A stretch of DNA of 32,113 nt from Campylobacterota bacterium (GCA_003252535.1 QKDN01000037.1:1-32113), one strand, 5' to 3'. Positions 14,945-23,676 are shown, counted from the stretch's first letter. The notes: generated by a model not told the origin, from the letters alone. Numbers and translations are program-made.

Positions 14945-16762
14945 ATGTGCGCAATATTCGGAATAGTAGGCGAGTACGATCGTGAAAAAGCATTGGAGGC
15001 CTTCGAGACCCTGACCCATCGGGGGATCGATGAGAGCCGTATCGTATCAGGGGACGGATATATCGTCGGGGTGCACCGTCTCTCGATCACGGGGCGGGAG
15101 ATCGATGCGCCGCAACCCTACAGCGAGGGCGGGCTTACGGTGCTCTTCAACGGGGAGATATACAACCACCGCGAGCTCGCCGGGAAGCTCGGGATCGTGC
15201 AGGAGAGGATCAATGAGGCAGCCCTCCTCCATGCCGCGTTCAGAGCGTGGGGCGAGGGGTTCACGGAGCACCTTCGGGGGATGTATGCGGTCGCGCTGAT
15301 CGATGATACGGCGGTGAGCCTCTACCGCGATCCCTTCGGCAAGAAGCCCCTCTACTACCGTATCGACGGGGAGAGCCGCACCATAGAGTTCGCCAGCGAG
15401 ATGAAGGCGCTCTGGGCGCTTTCGCCGATGCGATTCCGCAGGGAGGCGGTCAAGGGGTATCTCTCATTCCAGACCTCCGTCTCCCCCCATACCTTCGACC
15501 GTACTATCCTCCAGCTCGGAGCGGGAGAATCGCTCTGCTTCGGGAGGGAAACGGCGAGCGTGACAAAGCAGAGCTTCTACTCCCCCCTCACCGTCCCTCT
15601 ACGCTACAGCGACGAGTGTGAAGCGGTAGAACGGCTGAGCGAGACGCTCCGTGGATCGGTCGCACTGCGTATCCCCGGGGAGGTCGAATGCGGTGCGCTC
15701 CTCTCGGGCGGGGTCGACTCCTCGCTGATAGCGGCGATGAGCATGGAGCATCTCGCCCTGGAGGGACGGAAACTCCACACCTTCAGCATAGGGTACGAGG
15801 GGTTCGAGAAATACGACGAGCGCCCCTATGCCAGGAGGGTAGCGGAGCATATCGGCTCGGAGCACCATGAGTACAGCTTCGGCCGCGAGGATTTCCTCCG
15901 TACCCTCGACGCGCTGCTCGAAGTGCTCGACGAACCGCTGGCAGACCCGGCGATGGTGCCGCTCCATTTCCTCTTTTCCCGCATAGCCGAGACGGGGATC
16001 AGGGTCGTCCTCACCGGGGACGGGAGCGACGAGCTCTATATGGGGTACCGCACCTACAAGGAGTACTACGACCTCGAGGGGGCGAAAGAGCTCAAGTTCA
16101 AGAACTGGCTGCGCAACTACTTCCGCTCCAACTTCTCGATGAACAAGGAGTGGGAGTGGTACAAACGGATATTCGACGACACCCCCCTCTTCCGCTCGTC
16201 AGCCGAGCTCTTCACCGACCTCCAGCAGAACCGCCTGCTGCGGCTCAATGTCCGGGACAACGATTCGCTGATCCCGCTGCGCCCCTTTATCACGGAGTTC
16301 GAGAGGAGCGGCCGCACCTCGCCCGTGGACTGGTACAGCTTCCTCGATCTCAAAATTCAACTGGGCGATGTCTTCCTCCGCAAGCTCGACCGCATGAGCA
16401 TGGCGCACTCCATCGAGGCGCGCAGCCCCTTCGTCGATACGGAGGTGGTGGCGACGGCCTTCGCCACCGCGCCAGAGCTGCGGCTCGGCCACCCCTCCAA
16501 GCGGATCGTCAAATTAGCCGCCGCAGAGTATCTGCCGGGTGATATCATCAACCGCAAGAAGAAAGGGTTCAGCTACCCATACCTCGAGTGGCTGAGCGGG
16601 AGTGGTGAACTGGAGACGATCAGGAGGGTAGCGAAAAGGAGCGGGATGTTCCGACCCGAACATCTCAACTATCTCCTGAGTGAAGGGGAAAAGGGGAATT
16701 TCAAACACCAGATATTTGCCCTCTATATGCTCTGCCGATGGATGGAGCACCGGGGGATATAG
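14945..16762 (+). CDS. asnB: Asparagine synthase (glutamine-hydrolysing)
   Basis: 605 residues, full length. The N-terminal class II glutaminase begins with the nucleophile C2 (MCAIFGIVG), followed by FNGEIYNH and DPFGKKPLYY. The C-terminal synthetase domain has the ATP pyrophosphatase loop LLSGGVDSS at about 252-260, LTGDGSDELYMGY, and DRMSMAHSIEARSPF. It makes asparagine from aspartate, ATP and glutamine nitrogen. The start has no good Shine-Dalgarno, and the bases just upstream belong to a short direct repeat, so the original upstream region may have been replaced when the nuclease gene arrived. It converges with the HD-GYP gene, 6 bases apart. Related AsnB-like enzymes modify surface polysaccharide, but no such genes are nearby. 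Confidence 0.94.
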   Translation: MCAIFGIVGEYDREKALEAFETLTHRGIDESRIVSGDGYIVGVHRLSITGREIDAPQPYSEGGLTVLFNGEIYNHRELAGKLGIVQERINEAALLHAAFRAWGEGFTEHLRGMYAVALIDDTAVSLYRDPFGKKPLYYRIDGESRTIEFASEMKALWALSPMRFRREAVKGYLSFQTSVSPHTFDRTILQLGAGESLCFGRETASVTKQSFYSPLTVPLRYSDECEAVERLSETLRGSVALRIPGEVECGALLSGGVDSSLIAAMSMEHLALEGRKLHTFSIGYEGFEKYDERPYARRVAEHIGSEHHEYSFGREDFLRTLDALLEVLDEPLADPAMVPLHFLFSRIAETGIRVVLTGDGSDELYMGYRTYKEYYDLEGAKELKFKNWLRNYFRSNFSMNKEWEWYKRIFDDTPLFRSSAELFTDLQQNRLLRLNVRDNDSLIPLRPFITEFERSGRTSPVDWYSFLDLKIQLGDVFLRKLDRMSMAHSIEARSPFVDTEVVATAFATAPELRLGHPSKRIVKLAAAEYLPGDIINRKKKGFSYPYLEWLSGSGELETIRRVAKRSGMFRPEHLNYLLSEGEKGNFKHQIFALYMLCRWMEHRGI

Positions 16763-16768
16763 AACGGT

Positions 16769-19375
16769 CTACTTGAGTTTCGGTATACCGTCTTTGAGAT
16801 CGTGGTGTGTGACATCGACGGAGAGATCGGTCCCCCTGAAGATATCGTAGGCGAGGATATCCTCACTGTTCACATCACGATGCTGTGCGAAGATCAGCAC
16901 GAAGTCATCCCCCTGGTAGCGGAAGATCATCGCCTCGGGGTAACTTATCGAGAGCTGTTCGCACAGTCCTTTGAGGAATCTGTTACCCTGGTCCCAGCCG
17001 AAGCGATGGTTGTACTTCGAGAAGTTTCTCAGCTCGATGAGGTTGTAGCATCTGCGGTCATCGTCTTTTTTGATCAGGATGAGCTTGAGATAGTTCTCAT
17101 TGTAAACATCGGTGAGTGAATCCCTGAAGAAGTAGGCGAACCTCCGCTCCTCGAACTCGCCGCTGGGCAGCTGGCTGGTGTCCTCTATCTCTATATCTTT
17201 CAGTACCCGTGCAGCCGCCTTCGCCACTTCGGGGTGGAACTGTGCACCACTGTATCGCTCCAGCTCGCGGATCGCGTCGGTGATCATCTTCTTGGATTTA
17301 TAGATACGGTTGGAGGTCATCGCATCGAACGCATCGGCGACCACCATGATATATGAGAGGATCGAGACATCATCCGGTCTGGCCGGGTCGGTCTGCGGGT
17401 AGCCGTTGCCGTCGTAGTGGACATGGTGGAAGCGGATGATCTCGGCAAGGTCCTTGTACATATCGATCTTGGAGAGCATCTGGTAGCCGGCTGCCGAATG
17501 CTGTTTGATCAGTTCATACTCGAGCGCAGTGAGCTTGCCCGGTTTGAGGAGGATCGCATCGGGAGTGACTACCTTGCCGATATCGTGGAGAATGGCTGCC
17601 TTCTCAAGCTTCTCTATCTCCGACTCATCTATCCGCATCTCTTCGGCTATCAGGCGGCAATACCTCGCGACCCGCAGCGTATGTCCGGCGGTGTAGCTGT
17701 CGCGCTGCTCGATGATATTGACGAAGGCGAGGATCGTCTCCTCGTAGTTGGCAGTCCTTGCCAGCTCCATCTCCTCGAGGACCGTCCGCTGCTCGATGGC
17801 ATTGAGGGCGAAACTGATATCGGTCGCAAGGTTCTCCAGCATATTGATCTCTTCATCGATGAAGGGTTTGTCAGAATCCGCATAGACACAGAAGACGCCG
17901 ATGGGGAGGTCGTATTCGTTGCGCCGGAGCGGGAGTGCGATCACATGACAGAGTAGAGAGTCGTCACCGCACCCGGAGCCGTTGATCTTTTCGATCATCG
18001 TATGGTTCTCCCTTATGCACTCTTTGGCCAGCGCGATATATGGATTGGCTTCCCGATCGTCGAGGAAATACGATTTGTCCCTGAGCAGGTCACAATGATC
18101 GTCGGATGTCCCGACGATCTCGAGCATCTTCCCGTCGATGAGCCCTATCCACGCCAGCTTGTACTGTTTGTGCCTCGAGAACTTGTGCATCGACTCTTCG
18201 ACGATGGTCTGCTTGGAAAATGAGCTCACGAGGAGTTCGTTGATATCGGTGATGGTACGGAGGAGCTCTTTGAGGTATCGCTCCTGCGAATACATCCGCT
18301 CCAGCTGCACCGTCCTCTTCTGTACCTTCATCTCAAGCCCCGTATTGAGCCCTTCGATCTCGATCTTGGCCCGTTTGAGCCGTGTATTGAGCCTGTAGAT
18401 ATAGAGCAGTACCGCCACGGTGATAAAGAACAGGGCGGTAAAGAGCCAGAGCCATAGTTTGTACTTCTCGTAGAATTCATCGAACGCGAACTCCTTGAGA
18501 TTGCCGTAGAAGCTCAGCCCCATCACCTCAAGCAGCGTATGAACCTTGGAGTAATCGAGCGGTATCGTCCACCCTGCTATATCGGCATCCCTGGCCGCTT
18601 TGGTCTCAGGCGACATCATCAGCAGGGCGATGAGGACTTTGTCGCTCAGTTCCTGCGGGGTCGAGGGGAGCTTGGCAAAAGGCCACTCGGGATAGAGCTC
18701 TGTACTGACCGCGAACGGGAACCCGGGATAGTCCCGGGGATCGACGATCCGCAGGGTGTCGGGGGCGATGATCTTCTCATTGACCATCCTCTCGATGGTA
18801 TCGGTACGGACGGTACCGGCATCGATGCTGCCGTTCACGACGGCGAGCACCACGCTGTCATGCGAACCGAGGAATCTGAACTCCGAAAAATCATCCTTGA
18901 CTATGCCATGATCGCTCAGCTCCTTCTGTGCCATGATCCATCCGCCAAAGGAGTTGATGTCGACTGCGCCGAAGCTTTTGCCCCTGAGGTCATCGAGGGT
19001 CCGGATACTGCTCTTTTGCGAGGTGAAGATCACGCCGCCGAAGCTGCTGACCACCTTCCCGTCACTGCTGATGTTCTTGAGCGTCGCTATCCTGCTTACG
19101 CCATACAGGTGCTCCAGCTCCACATAAAAGGCGGTATTGGTCAGCAGAAAGTCTATTTCGCCGCGCGCTACGCTCTTGCCAAGCTCTTCGAACCCGAGCG
19201 GCACGATCTCGAAACGGTATCCCCCTACCTGCTGCGTCAGGTAGTCGGCTGTCGCCGTGTACTTTTTGAGGGTGATCTCTTTGCTGCGTTTGGCGAGGAT
19301 ACCGATCTTGACGGTAGGGATGGAAAAAAGGAGAGAAGAGAGGAGGAGAAATACGGCCATCACTCTGAGATACAT
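16769..19375 (-). CDS. PhnD-like sensor with GAF, HD-GYP and degenerate GGDEF domains
   Basis: Membrane-bound signalling protein of 868 residues. Signal peptide (1-18), then a periplasmic PhnD/SBP-like ligand-binding domain (about 20-275), one transmembrane helix (about 307-327), a coiled coil, a GAF domain (about 400-535) and an HD-GYP phosphodiesterase with ILHDIGK (about 595) and HHVHYDGNGYP (about 655). A C-terminal GGDEF-fold domain follows (DSLTDVYNENYL, then RYQGDDF where RYGGDEF is expected, about 821). The HD-GYP residues look intact, so c-di-GMP hydrolysis is the likely output; the GGDEF site is altered and probably inactive or regulatory. The order HD-GYP before GGDEF is unusual. 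The ligand cannot be deduced. AAAGG precedes the ATG. Confidence 0.92.
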   Translation of the reverse strand: MYLRVMAVFLLLSSLLFSIPTVKIGILAKRSKEITLKKYTATADYLTQQVGGYRFEIVPLGFEELGKSVARGEIDFLLTNTAFYVELEHLYGVSRIATLKNISSDGKVVSSFGGVIFTSQKSSIRTLDDLRGKSFGAVDINSFGGWIMAQKELSDHGIVKDDFSEFRFLGSHDSVVLAVVNGSIDAGTVRTDTIERMVNEKIIAPDTLRIVDPRDYPGFPFAVSTELYPEWPFAKLPSTPQELSDKVLIALLMMSPETKAARDADIAGWTIPLDYSKVHTLLEVMGLSFYGNLKEFAFDEFYEKYKLWLWLFTALFFITVAVLLYIYRLNTRLKRAKIEIEGLNTGLEMKVQKRTVQLERMYSQERYLKELLRTITDINELLVSSFSKQTIVEESMHKFSRHKQYKLAWIGLIDGKMLEIVGTSDDHCDLLRDKSYFLDDREANPYIALAKECIRENHTMIEKINGSGCGDDSLLCHVIALPLRRNEYDLPIGVFCVYADSDKPFIDEEINMLENLATDISFALNAIEQRTVLEEMELARTANYEETILAFVNIIEQRDSYTAGHTLRVARYCRLIAEEMRIDESEIEKLEKAAILHDIGKVVTPDAILLKPGKLTALEYELIKQHSAAGYQMLSKIDMYKDLAEIIRFHHVHYDGNGYPQTDPARPDDVSILSYIMVVADAFDAMTSNRIYKSKKMITDAIRELERYSGAQFHPEVAKAAARVLKDIEIEDTSQLPSGEFEERRFAYFFRDSLTDVYNENYLKLILIKKDDDRRCYNLIELRNFSKYNHRFGWDQGNRFLKGLCEQLSISYPEAMIFRYQGDDFVLIFAQHRDVNSEDILAYDIFRGTDLSVDVTHHDLKDGIPKLK

Positions 19376-19405
19376 GACAACAACCTTTCTTTAATATAGC
19401 AGAAT

Positions 19406-19411
19406 ATTATA
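19406..19411 (-). promoter_or_regulatory. -10 box for the HD-GYP gene
   Basis: Minus-strand TATAAT; start near 19399, about 24 bases before the ATG. A second option, TGCTATATT at 19401-19393, would place the start within the ribosome-binding site and is less likely. Confidence 0.45.
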
Positions 19412-19544
19412 GCATTTTTAACTCAGCCTAATGGCATCATTCGACGATTTATTCAAAACTTTCTGCCGATCCCGATGTGATATCAAAGCATCATCAACAT
19501 CCGCAGCAGCTCAGTCAAAAACCTCCCTTTAGGAAACCCTCCGT

Positions 19545-19550
19545 TATAAT
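19545..19550 (+). promoter_or_regulatory. -10 box for the small-multidrug-export-type gene
   Basis: TATAAT preceded by CCGT, no -35 seen; transcription near 19557 and a leader of about 65 bases. Confidence 0.45.
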
Positions 19551-19622
19551 GCCACTCAACGGACTTCTTGTCTGCCGTTAAAGCGGCTTTGCAAAAAGTT
19601 ATTACTTCCAGGGGACCGCAGG

Positions 19623-20267
19623 ATGCGAACAAATTTCTTTTTCAGACATACCGAGGGAATGATCGTACTGTCGGCGCTCATTTTGTGCACCGTATTGGTC
19701 GTTGCCCTCATCGGGGCGGCGCTGTTCGATCCCGGCAGCTTCCGCACGCTCCTGAACATAACCCTCTCCAATATCGTCATAGGCCGGATGGCTGGGCTGG
19801 CGATCGGTATCTCGGCACAGCTCGACCCGTACTTTTTGATCGCGTACAACTTCTATCTCGAGATGCTCATGGTCCTCTTCACCTACCCGCTCTTTGTCCT
19901 CAGCTGGAAAAAGCTCCATGTGGTCTCCTATGCACCACTCGTCCGCTATCTCGAAAGGAGCAGGGAAGCGGCGCAGAAGTACCGGCCGACGATCCAGAAG
20001 TACGGGATGGCAGGGCTGATCTTCTTTGTCCTCACACCGCTGGTGATGACAGGCCCGGTAGTCGGTGCATTCGTAGGGCACCTGATGGGTTTTGGCCATT
20101 TTCGTACCCTCACCACCGTCCTCTCGTCGACCTTCGTGGCAATATTGCTGTGGACCTACCTGATCAGCAACTTCGAAGCGACCCTGATGCTCTACAGCGA
20201 TATGCTCAATATAGCCGCAGCGGGTATCATCGTGATCCTTCTGGTATGGCAATTCCTTCGAAAATAG
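19623..20267 (+). CDS. Putative small multidrug export-type membrane protein
   Basis: Inner-membrane protein of 214 residues. Hydrophobic segments lie at about 13-36, 44-63, 67-93, 124-150 (LIFFVLTPLVMTGPVVGAFVGH), 155-176 and 190-212. The TPLVMTGPVVGAFVGHLMG motif matches the Sm_multidrug_ex/COG2426 family, named after weak evidence for drug export; real function is unknown. The start at 19623 has AGGGGA 7 bases upstream. It stands alone, followed by an 18-base inverted repeat that may end its transcript. Confidence 0.78.
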   Translation: MRTNFFFRHTEGMIVLSALILCTVLVVALIGAALFDPGSFRTLLNITLSNIVIGRMAGLAIGISAQLDPYFLIAYNFYLEMLMVLFTYPLFVLSWKKLHVVSYAPLVRYLERSREAAQKYRPTIQKYGMAGLIFFVLTPLVMTGPVVGAFVGHLMGFGHFRTLTTVLSSTFVAILLWTYLISNFEATLMLYSDMLNIAAAGIIVILLVWQFLRK

Positions 20268-20272
20268 CCTCC

Positions 20273-20317
20273 AAACTTTTCGCAAAACCACAACGCGTAT
20301 GGTTTTGCAAAAAGTTT
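20273..20317 (+). terminator. Imperfect 18-base inverted repeat downstream of the export-type gene
   Basis: Arms AAACTTTTCGCAAAACCA (20273-20290) and TGGTTTTGCAAAAAGTTT (20300-20317) pair at 17 of 18 positions around a 9-base loop. It lies 6 bases after the stop codon, as expected of a terminator, but only a mixed T/G tract follows. The right arm contains TTTGCAAAAAGTT, which also occurs upstream of the gene at 19588-19600. Confidence 0.55.
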
Positions 20318-20338
20318 GTTGTTTCATAAGCTAACACC

Positions 20339-20358
20339 GTATCATTTGAAAATGATAC
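20339..20358. repeat. 20-bp palindrome
   Basis: GTATCATTTGAAAATGATAC has perfect 9-bp arms around GA. It lies in the gap between the export-type gene and the 51-residue ORF; no gene begins near enough to assign it as an operator. The remaining bases to 20440 show only a weak hairpin (AAGATT/AATCTT). Confidence 0.6.
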
Positions 20359-20440
20359 ACTGGCAAGCGTCTCTCTATTCAAGATTCCTCAAATCTTCAT
20401 TACAAAGACCTCACCGCCTCAGACCATGACCCCCGGATGA

Positions 20441-20596
20441 TTATTTCCAAATGATTTCCTCGGCACAATCTACGATCGCATCGATACCGCCAAACTCGTC
20501 ACTGTATCCGAAAAGTTCATTTTCACTCTCATCGATATGATGAACGTGGTGATTGAATCCGAAATCTTCCAACTCTATAATGCTGCACTCAAACAT
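20441..20596 (-). CDS. 51-residue acidic, histidine-rich hypothetical protein
   Basis: Small ORF with an excellent ribosome-binding site (AAAGGAG, 5 bases before ATG). The product is strongly acidic, starts MFECSIIELEDFGF, carries an HHVHH cluster at residues 16-20 and two cysteines (4 and 44), and ends EEIIWK. It has no hydrophobic segment. The histidine cluster and acidic groups suggest metal binding, but I recognise no family. It fills most of the 530-base gap between the export-type gene and lysS; its transcript would need to start within the AT-rich stretch 20610-20690. Confidence 0.68.
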   Translation of the reverse strand: MFECSIIELEDFGFNHHVHHIDESENELFGYSDEFGGIDAIVDCAEEIIWK

Positions 20597-20667
20597 GGTG
20601 TCTCCTTTATTTTTGATGATACATTCACCAATACATAAAGTGTTCCACAGAAAAGAAAATAAAAAAA

Positions 20668-20799
20668 TGCCTATTTTTTATACAGTAAGCTGAAAAAATG
20701 TTAAAATAGGACTATTTTTATCTTAATATGGAGAAAATATGGGATTTTGCTTGGGGAAAGCGCCGTAACTGCGAAGTTACGGCTGATAAAAAATAGGCA
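20668..20799 (+). repeat. 132-bp element of nested inverted repeats with 9-codon ORF
   Basis: Outer arms TGCCTATTTTTTAT (20668-20681) and ATAAAAAATAGGCA (20786-20799) are perfectly complementary. Inside are AAAATAG/CTATTTT (20703-20718) and a 9-bp stem GCCGTAACT/AGTTACGGC (20762-20783) closed by a GCGA tetraloop. An extended -10 (TGTTAAAAT, 20699-20707) and a Shine-Dalgarno (GGAG, 20730-20733) precede a 9-codon ORF MGFCLGKAP (20739-20768) whose stop lies in the stem. It ends 2 bases from the lysS stop and could act as its terminator on the other strand, though no T tract follows the stem there. Confidence 0.6.
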
Positions 20800-20801
20800 G
20801 T

Positions 20802-22439
20802 TTATTTGGAAGCGGCTCTCTCTTTGCAGGCATTCACATCGATACAGAAGAATCCTTTACCGTTCTTGGCGGCTTTGAGCTCCTCGGGGACATCATGGCC
20901 GCACTTCTTGCAAACATTTTCAGCAGTGTGGGTCACGGGCTGCGGCGCCTCTGGTTTCATCGCCGGGAAGAGGAGGACATCGCGGATCGAGTGCTGGTTG
21001 GTGAGCATCATGACCAGACGGTCGATACCGATCCCCTCGCCTGCCGTCGGTGTCATACCGTAGCTGAGCGCCTTGACATAGTCGGTATCCATATGCATCG
21101 CCTCGTCGTCGCCTGTCGCGTCCTTGGCCGCTACCTGTGACTTGAACCTCTCGTACTGGTCGATCGGATCGTTGAGCTCGCTGAAGCCGTTGGCGATCTC
21201 CTTGCCCGCGATAAAGAGCTCGAATCTCTCTGCGATATCGGGGTTGGCATCGCTTCTGCGTGCGAGGGGCGAGATATCGATAGGGAAGTCGGTGATGAAT
21301 GTCGGATTGATGAGCTTCGCTTCGACGAACTCGTCGAAGAGCTCCGCCTGGAGGTAGCCGAGGGTGAGGTTCGGGTCGACCTTGACATTGTGCTCTTTGA
21401 GATAGGCGAGGATCTTCTCTTTGTCACTGACGATATCGGCAGGGACATCGCCGATGGTTGTGAGCGACTCGAGGTACGGCACCCTCGCGAACGGTGCAGT
21501 GAAGTCGATCATGTGCTCACCGTACGGAAGTATCGTAGGGAGACCGAGTTTGCTGAAGAGGTCGTCGAAAAGGTCCTGTGTGATATCCATGAGATCGGTG
21601 TAGGTGCGGTATGCCCAGTAGAACTCGATCATCGTGAACTCGGGGTTGTGGGTATGGTCCATCCCTTCGTTACGGAAGTTACGGTTGATCTCGAAGACCG
21701 CTTCCATACCGCCGACCACAAGACGCTTGAGATAGAGCTCGGGTGCGATACGGAGGTATCGTTCGATACCCAGCGCATTGTGGTGTGTCACGAACGGTCT
21801 CGCGTTCGCACCACCCGGGATCGGGTGGAGCATCGGGGTCTCGACCTCGAGGAACGATCTGTCCTCGAAGAATCTTCTCACCAGCGAGACGATCCTGCTG
21901 CGCATTACGAAGATATCCTTGACCTCCGGATTGACGATCATATCAAGGTATCTCTGGCGGTATCTGAGCTCATGGTCCTGGAGTCCGTGGAACTTCTCGG
22001 GAAGTGGGAAGATCGCCTTGGAGACGATCTCGAAGCGCTTGCAGTGGAGGGTGATCTCACCTGTCTGGGTCACGAACGGGAAACCTTCGGCAAGGACGAT
22101 ATCGCCCACTTCGATCAGCTTCTTGACCTTGTTGTAGTACCCCTCCGGGAGATCATCGCGGTTGTAGTAGACCTGCACGAGCCCTTGACTGTCCTCGATC
22201 TTGGCGAAGGCGGCCTTCCCCATGATACGGATGAACTTGATACGTCCGGTGAGGGTATAGCTCTTCGTCTCGTCTTTTTTCTCTTCGGCATCGATCTCTT
22301 TGATGTACTCGCACTCGTTCAGAAACTGTGACGAGGGGTAGCCTTTGGCGATCTGGTTGGGGTAGGGGTTGATCCCCTCTTCTCTGAGCATCTGTGCTTT
22401 TTTGATTCTTTCCTGGATATATTGACTTTCGAATATCAA
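20802..22439 (-). CDS. lysS: Lysyl-tRNA synthetase, class II, with C-terminal Cys4 tail
   Basis: Charges tRNA-Lys; 545 residues, some 40 more than common bacterial LysS (about 500). The anticodon-binding OB-fold lies at about 60-165, followed by the class II core with motif 2 ([16 protein letters not shown]) and motif 3 ([12 protein letters not shown]). The usual end, [13 protein letters not shown], is followed by an extra tail with C510, C513, C532 and C538 (CKKCGHD, then FFCIDVNAC), a possible zinc knuckle. The start is TTG, with AGGAG 5 bases upstream; no ATG fits. It follows fur after 166 bases that contain a structured repeat. In Campylobacter the order fur-lysS-glyA is familiar; glyA is absent here. 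Confidence 0.95.
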   Translation of the reverse strand: MIFESQYIQERIKKAQMLREEGINPYPNQIAKGYPSSQFLNECEYIKEIDAEEKKDETKSYTLTGRIKFIRIMGKAAFAKIEDSQGLVQVYYNRDDLPEGYYNKVKKLIEVGDIVLAEGFPFVTQTGEITLHCKRFEIVSKAIFPLPEKFHGLQDHELRYRQRYLDMIVNPEVKDIFVMRSRIVSLVRRFFEDRSFLEVETPMLHPIPGGANARPFVTHHNALGIERYLRIAPELYLKRLVVGGMEAVFEINRNFRNEGMDHTHNPEFTMIEFYWAYRTYTDLMDITQDLFDDLFSKLGLPTILPYGEHMIDFTAPFARVPYLESLTTIGDVPADIVSDKEKILAYLKEHNVKVDPNLTLGYLQAELFDEFVEAKLINPTFITDFPIDISPLARRSDANPDIAERFELFIAGKEIANGFSELNDPIDQYERFKSQVAAKDATGDDEAMHMDTDYVKALSYGMTPTAGEGIGIDRLVMMLTNQHSIRDVLLFPAMKPEAPQPVTHTAENVCKKCGHDVPEELKAAKNGKGFFCIDVNACKERAASK

Positions 22440-22495
22440 AACTTCTCCTGTTTACTGTAAAATTTATTCTCTATCGGGTATCTCAAAAGCCCTTT

Positions 22496-22582
22496 GCTCC
22501 AAAGAGAGTGCGAGAGGCTATGCGCCCAACCCATGCAATGGGCGCTTGCGTTCGCATAGCGCAGGAGCACACTCTTGGGAGC
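22496..22582. repeat. Structured dispersed repeat, copy A (fur-lysS gap)
   Basis: Arms GCTCCAAAGAGAGTGC (22496-22511) and GCACACTCTTGGGAGC (22567-22582) pair with two mismatches. Between them GCGCCCA/TGGGCGC (22522-22544) and GCTATGCG/CGCATAGC (22517-22560 region) make further stems. The core at 22537-22570 (AATGGGCGCTTGCG onward) is shared, with six or so substitutions in 34 bases, with copy B at 30180-30213. Weak outer arms (GGTATC near 22477, GATATCC near 22600) may extend it. It fills the fur-lysS gap. Confidence 0.75.
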
Positions 22583-22605
22583 ATTGCAACGAGTTTTTGG
22601 ATATC

Positions 22606-23049
22606 CTACTGGCATTTGCTGCAAATGCCGTCGATGGTCATGCTGTGATCGAGCATCTTGAAACCGTGCTGTGCAGCGATCTCTTCCTGCCGCTTTTCGA
22701 TCGTCTCGTCGAAGAACTCGATCAGTCTGCCACACCGGATACACACGAGGTGATCGTGGTGTTTCTTGAGCCCCAGTTCGTACTTCTTCCCCTTGGCATC
22801 GAAGGAGATCGAGTTGACCATCCCCGACTCCTCGAGCAATCCCAGGGTTCGATAGACGGTAGCGATACCGATATTGAGGCGGGGATTCTCGCGCTTGATG
22901 ATATTGTAGATATCTTCGGGGGTGAAGTGCCCTTCATTTTCATAAAGAGCCCTGAGGATAAGCTCACGCTGTGTCGTGAACTTGAGATTGTTATCTTTGA
23001 GCAGGGTCTTGAACCCGGCTATGAGTTCATCATAGTCTATCATACTCAT
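22606..23049 (-). CDS. fur: Fur-family ferric uptake regulator
   Basis: Metal-dependent repressor of 147 residues. The N-terminal winged helix covers about 1-85, with FTTQRELILRALYENEGHFTPEDIY and ATVYRTLGLLEE. The C-terminal dimerisation and metal domain has HHDH (97-100), C103-x-x-C106 and C143-x-x-C146, so both structural zinc pairs are present. Position next to lysS supports Fur rather than PerR. The Shine-Dalgarno is weak and cvpA ends 9 bases upstream; an alternative ATG lies two codons inside. The palindrome GGCATTTG/CAAATGCC (22611-22629) overlaps its last codons. Confidence 0.93.
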   Translation of the reverse strand: MSMIDYDELIAGFKTLLKDNNLKFTTQRELILRALYENEGHFTPEDIYNIIKRENPRLNIGIATVYRTLGLLEESGMVNSISFDAKGKKYELGLKKHHDHLVCIRCGRLIEFFDETIEKRQEEIAAQHGFKMLDHSMTIDGICSKCQ

Positions 23050-23058
23050 AAGATACTT

Positions 23059-23649
23059 TTATTGCTCTTTTCCCGGCTCGGGAGCGGGGGTGGTGTTGCT
23101 GTCCTGGCTGACCGCCGGCTTCACGATGATCGCAGGCGTAGCGTTGATGAGCATAGATCCCACCTTCATGAACTGCGGGTAGAGCTTGCTGTCATCGACA
23201 TATTTCAGAAGGTTCTCCTGGACAAGGCGGATGTTCGAAAGCGCCGTCACGACCAGGGCAAAGATCAGGAAATACTTCCCTCCGCCTACGACCAGACCGA
23301 GAAGACGATTGATGAAGCTCAGCCCGCTCGCATCGGTCAGTTTGGAGAAGAGGATGCCGAGTATGACACAGACCCCCCAGATGATCGCAAGGATGGCAAC
23401 GAACCCGATAAGTTTGAGCGCCGAATAGCTGCCAAGATGGTAGATATTGGTATCGATGAATGTCGCTGCCTCATCGCTCATCCTCGATGCGACGAAGATA
23501 CCGCCCACAAGCCCGAGAAGACCGAAGAGCTCTTTGACGAAACCGTTCACGAATCCCTTGATACTGAGGATGATGATGATCGCCCCCAATGTCACGTCAA
23601 AATAGTTAAAATCCAAAGTCGTCAAATTCGTCGAACCCAAATCTATCAT
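23059..23649 (-). CDS. cvpA: CvpA-family membrane protein
   Basis: 196 residues with four predicted membrane helices (about 20-38, 40-58, 77-103 and 118-142), and a proline/acid-rich cytoplasmic or periplasmic tail. The FDVTLGAIIIILSIKGFVNGF opening matches the CvpA family, named for colicin V production but generally linked to envelope stress and cell division. It has its own extended -10 promoter just upstream and is followed by fur. The gene upstream, pilT, ends 51 bases away. Confidence 0.88.
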   Translation of the reverse strand: MIDLGSTNLTTLDFNYFDVTLGAIIIILSIKGFVNGFVKELFGLLGLVGGIFVASRMSDEAATFIDTNIYHLGSYSALKLIGFVAILAIIWGVCVILGILFSKLTDASGLSFINRLLGLVVGGGKYFLIFALVVTALSNIRLVQENLLKYVDDSKLYPQFMKVGSMLINATPAIIVKPAVSQDSNTTPAPEPGKEQ

Positions 23650-23676
23650 CTTCTCTTGCCCCTCTTAAAATGCGTA

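Noticed and set aside
19588-20316. 13-bp direct repeat TTTGCAAAAAGTT flanking the export-type gene as a mobile-element footprint
   Set aside because: The right copy is one arm of a terminator-like hairpin, no transposase or longer similarity is present, and the gene's composition is ordinary.
22611-22629. Palindrome GGCATTTG/CAAATGCC as a fur terminator or Fur box
   Set aside because: It lies within the last fur codons (the CSKC region) with no T tract and does not match the Fur box consensus.
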